From an uncultured Prevotellaceae bacterium (GTDB taxonomy: Bacteria > Bacteroidota > Bacteroidia > Bacteroidales > Muribaculaceae): a DNA stretch of 64,000 nt. The DNA lies in the NCBI GenBank assembly GCA_905207705.1, contig CAJLMA010000010.1, forward strand, positions 1 to 64,000. The letters run 5' to 3'. The translations under genes were made by a program, and so were the position numbers. Under the pieces are notes generated by a model. The model searched no databases, had not been told where the DNA came from, and saw nothing but the letters and a program-made list of their open reading frames with translations. How positions within the stretch are numbered: position 1 is the first letter of the stretch; each line of letters starts with the position of its first letter. Positions 61,500 through 64,000 of this stretch are shown here, in pieces.

Positions 61500-64000
61500 C
61501 TAATTATAGAGCTTGTATTTAATCTGTTCCCCTTCTGTCAGTTCGTAGTTCTCCAATTGGAAATTATGAATAACAGTTTCCAATAATCCCTCTTTTGAAG
61601 GTTTATATGTCATACGATATATGATATTATCGTTATCAATCATATACAATCGTTTCCCATCTGCAGATGTTATTATTTTATGAATTTCTTTAATATAACG
61701 ATTATTTTCTTTTAGGTTTAATGAATCGTCAATTACTGAAATCCATGTCTTAGATGGGTATTGGGTTTGAATAATCATCATACGGTTACCTTTCGAGATG
61801 CATAGATTGCAAATGTTTTCTATATTGTGGCATTTAATATCTTGTTTGTTACCATTATGTCTCATTATATACAGAGAATCGTTTGTGGAAAATGCAATAA
61901 TCGAATCATTGTTTCCAATAGCTTGGATCTTGGAATTTGCACAATATAGCAAAGATATATTTTTGCTTTGCGGATTATACATTTTCACAGTTCCGTCATC
62001 AGAGCCGATTAAAATATTGCCGTTATGTGCGCAAATTGCTTTGATTTCAACACCTTCATTATGTATTGTGTCCGATTTGAGAAATTGTCCGTTCATTACA
62101 GGTTGCATGACAAGTATAGAATCATTACGCCAAGGAATGTAACAGATGTTTTGACCATTAATTGCCATCTCGTTATAAGAACCTATATTTTTTTTAGTAA
62201 TTATGGAGTCATTTATATTAATAAAATAAACACTTCCCCAGCTTGAGGCCATAAGTGCATTATCATTTATCCAGTTGCAATTATATAGGTTTTCATTACC
62301 GCAATCAATGGATTTTATAAATTGGCCATTGGCCGCTGTGTAGATGTTTATGATGCCATTTCCATATGCTGCTGCCAGTCTTGTTTCGTCGGGGCTTAAA
62401 GCCAAATTGTTTGCTTTATTGTTTTTTTCAAAAAGTCGTTCAATGTCATATCTTGTTTCATAAGCTAAAGTATCTAAGCGAGCAAACATTGCATCCTCAA
62501 TATTTTTTGTGGGAGCTTCGTCGTCTTTAAGATAATTGCTTATTACATATAATGCTGCCTTTTGTCTTCCGAAGATGTCATTATTAAGATCTGTAAAAGT
62601 TACCTCTAATAGATGGTTCGCAGCAGCTATTTTTTCTTGTCTGTGTTGATATAAAACACCTGAGATTACGCATGTCGCAATAATTGCAAATGTACAGATA
62701 AATGATTTTTTATGGTGCAATAAAAACTTCGTCGTATCATGTTTTATTGTTTTAACTCTTAGCGTTTTGAGCAGATATAAGGCATTTTTGTACATCAAGA
62801 ATAGAGCCAGCATGGCAACTATAATACCTGAGATATTACTTAGAATTGTTTTAGCTGTTGTATTAGGCATCTGTGTGCCGAAATCAGACCCCCAAAACCA
62901 TACTAACCAATAAAAAGCCAGCCATGCGACAAAAGCCAGAATAATCATTGCCAATGATTCTCCAAAACCTTTTAACATGGCATGTGATGGCTTGGAGCTT
63001 GTCTTGATTCGTTTTGTGCTTAGATACCAGCATAGTAGCATGACTACTGCAATAACGAGTATTAATACGGATAAAATGATTGGTTTCCCAAGTAAATAGC
63101 CGAATGCTCCTTTCATTATAGTATCTTGCATGTTATTATAGAGAGTTTGTACAAATGAAGCCTCTTTTATTTCCTTAAAACCTATAAATTCATCATCATT
63201 GTAAAAGTCATTTATTTTTCCATAAGGCACTATTATGGTAATCTCTTTTTTTACAGAATCAGCTAATTGATTAAATTTGATATTGGGGTAATTAATGCGC
63301 CATAGTCTTTGTCTGGCTGAAAGGTCCTTGCATAAAATTTTAGATTCAACATCGATGTAGGTAGGTATTTTACCATCTATGAACGTGTCTTTAAGATAAA
63401 TACTTGTTTTAGCATCTAAGAAATTTTCTGTCACTTCAAAGTGGATTGTTGAATCTTGAATTGCTTGTGCATCTTCAAAGTTTGGGAATCCATAACCACC
63501 AACAATTCTTTCGCTCTCTACATAGAGCCAGCCACGGGTACATATGTAGGTGGTGTCGTTACTCCTTTTGATATCAAATGTTTTATTGCTTTCATTTGAA
63601 ATAAGCACAGGTATGCTGTCATAAGTGATTACACCATCTTCCCTCTTAATTAAAGGACCATTGCCTTTAATTTCATATGTTATGGCGTTTGGCACATCTT
63701 GTAATGCAGATAATAGTGGTATGATATGATAATCGAGGGATATGAAATCGTCTTGATTAAATATTATTGACTTAAGATTGGTACAACCAAGGAAAGGATG
63801 TTCTTCAAACGAAGTATGTTTGTTAATAATAATCTTTTCCAAATTTTTACAGTTTATAAAAGCGTAGTTTGCAACCTTTAAATCGGACAAATCGAATGTA
63901 TTTCTTTCATTCCCGACATATCCCAAAACAATGTCTTTGTGTGATGAATATTTGTATTTATTATGATTCCTTACTATGAGACCGTTTATCACAGTGTCTC
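61500..64000 (-). CDS. Large LRR - transmembrane - WD40-like protein (5' end outside window)
   Basis: The frame is open to the window edge (it reads Asp-Thr-Val before the GTG at 63992), so the start lies beyond 64000; at least 832 residues. From the GTG: two BspA-type leucine-rich repeats (VANYAFINCKNLEKIII at ~40-56, then HPFLGCTNLKSIIF at ~65-78), a long beta-rich region to ~280, four transmembrane helices (about 304-324, 346-368, 383-403, 430-448), a helical linker (450-525) and a C-terminal beta-propeller with WD40/YVTN-like blades (LALSPDETRLAAAYGNGIIN, ILIGSDDGTVKMYNPQ) to the end. No enzymatic motif was seen. The layout, sensor repeats on both sides of a membrane block, suggests signalling; function unknown. 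Confidence 0.75.
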   Translation of the reverse strand, partial: DTVINGLIVRNHNKYKYSSHKDIVLGYVGNERNTFDLSDLKVANYAFINCKNLEKIIINKHTSFEEHPFLGCTNLKSIIFNQDDFISLDYHIIPLLSALQDVPNAITYEIKGNGPLIKREDGVITYDSIPVLISNESNKTFDIKRSNDTTYICTRGWLYVESERIVGGYGFPNFEDAQAIQDSTIHFEVTENFLDAKTSIYLKDTFIDGKIPTYIDVESKILCKDLSARQRLWRINYPNIKFNQLADSVKKEITIIVPYGKINDFYNDDEFIGFKEIKEASFVQTLYNNMQDTIMKGAFGYLLGKPIILSVLILVIAVVMLLCWYLSTKRIKTSSKPSHAMLKGFGESLAMIILAFVAWLAFYWLVWFWGSDFGTQMPNTTAKTILSNISGIIVAMLALFLMYKNALYLLKTLRVKTIKHDTTKFLLHHKKSFICTFAIIATCVISGVLYQHRQEKIAAANHLLEVTFTDLNNDIFGRQKAALYVISNYLKDDEAPTKNIEDAMFARLDTLAYETRYDIERLFEKNNKANNLALSPDETRLAAAYGNGIINIYTAANGQFIKSIDCGNENLYNCNWINDNALMASSWGSVYFININDSIITKKNIGSYNEMAINGQNICYIPWRNDSILVMQPVMNGQFLKSDTIHNEGVEIKAICAHNGNILIGSDDGTVKMYNPQSKNISLLYCANSKIQAIGNNDSIIAFSTNDSLYIMRHNGNKQDIKCHNIENICNLCISKGNRMMIIQTQYPSKTWISVIDDSLNLKENNRYIKEIHKIITSADGKRLYMIDNDNIIYRMTYKPSKEGLLETVIHNFQLENYELTEGEQIKYKLYN

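Overview
The window is chromosomal DNA from a member of the Bacteroidota, almost certainly order Bacteroidales (Bacteroides/Parabacteroides/Muribaculaceae-like; the genus cannot be fixed from sequence alone). The grounds are the promoter style (TTTG or TTG about 19-22 nt upstream of TAnnTTTG), a tmRNA whose tag reads (A)GENNYALAA, and lineage-typical genes: a GT117/DUF2723 glycosyltransferase, an OstA-like LPS-transport protein, FloA, tandem SurA-like foldases, a PurF-like protein beginning Met-Gly-Gly, and a DUF349 protein.

Layout. 1-4.4 kb is accessory: a secreted SGNH/GDSL esterase and a XhoI/PaeR7I-type restriction-modification pair lie between two decayed copies of the same minus-strand coding remnant. 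4.4-11.7 kb holds an unrecognised secreted protein, a 1146-residue GT117 membrane glycosyltransferase, a polysaccharide deacetylase, queG and panB. 11.7-17 kb has a three-box promoter array driving a 56-residue membrane protein, dxs, trkA and trkH. 17-30 kb is mostly on the minus strand: class A beta-lactamase, ftsH, rsfS, yjbQ, a recQ paralogue with a polyprenyl-phosphate sugar-1-phosphate transferase, a DUF349 protein, an M16 peptidase, a lipoprotein cyclophilin and a small conserved protein. 30-53 kb is on the plus strand: a degenerate EEP-fold membrane protein, tig, clpP-clpX, a second recQ, guaB, three envelope-biogenesis genes (ppiC-like, surA, OstA-like) followed by mutL, a serine hydrolase, a TPR/PD40 protein with floA, a PHP phosphatase and the PurF-like protein. 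53-59.5 kb is a complete minus-strand histidine-utilisation operon (hutU-ftcD-hutI-fchA-hutH). tRNA-His(GTG) and tmRNA follow, and the right end holds a minus-strand pair: a RyR-domain protein and a large LRR-transmembrane-WD40-like protein cut by the window edge.

Working together: histidine is degraded to glutamate with transfer of the formimino group to tetrahydrofolate by separate FtcD and FchA proteins; foldases, the OstA-like protein and FtsH serve envelope quality control; Tig, ClpP/ClpX and tmRNA form the protein-quality set. Four of the housekeeping clusters (dxs-trk, clpPX, surA-OstA-mutL, PD40-floA) are preceded by copies of one repeated intergenic module: a short hairpin with compensatory changes between copies, set just upstream of, or between, TAnnTTTG boxes. 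The best candidates for something little described are that promoter-hairpin family, the RyR plus LRR-TM-WD40 pair, and the PurF-like protein that lacks its catalytic N-terminal cysteine.
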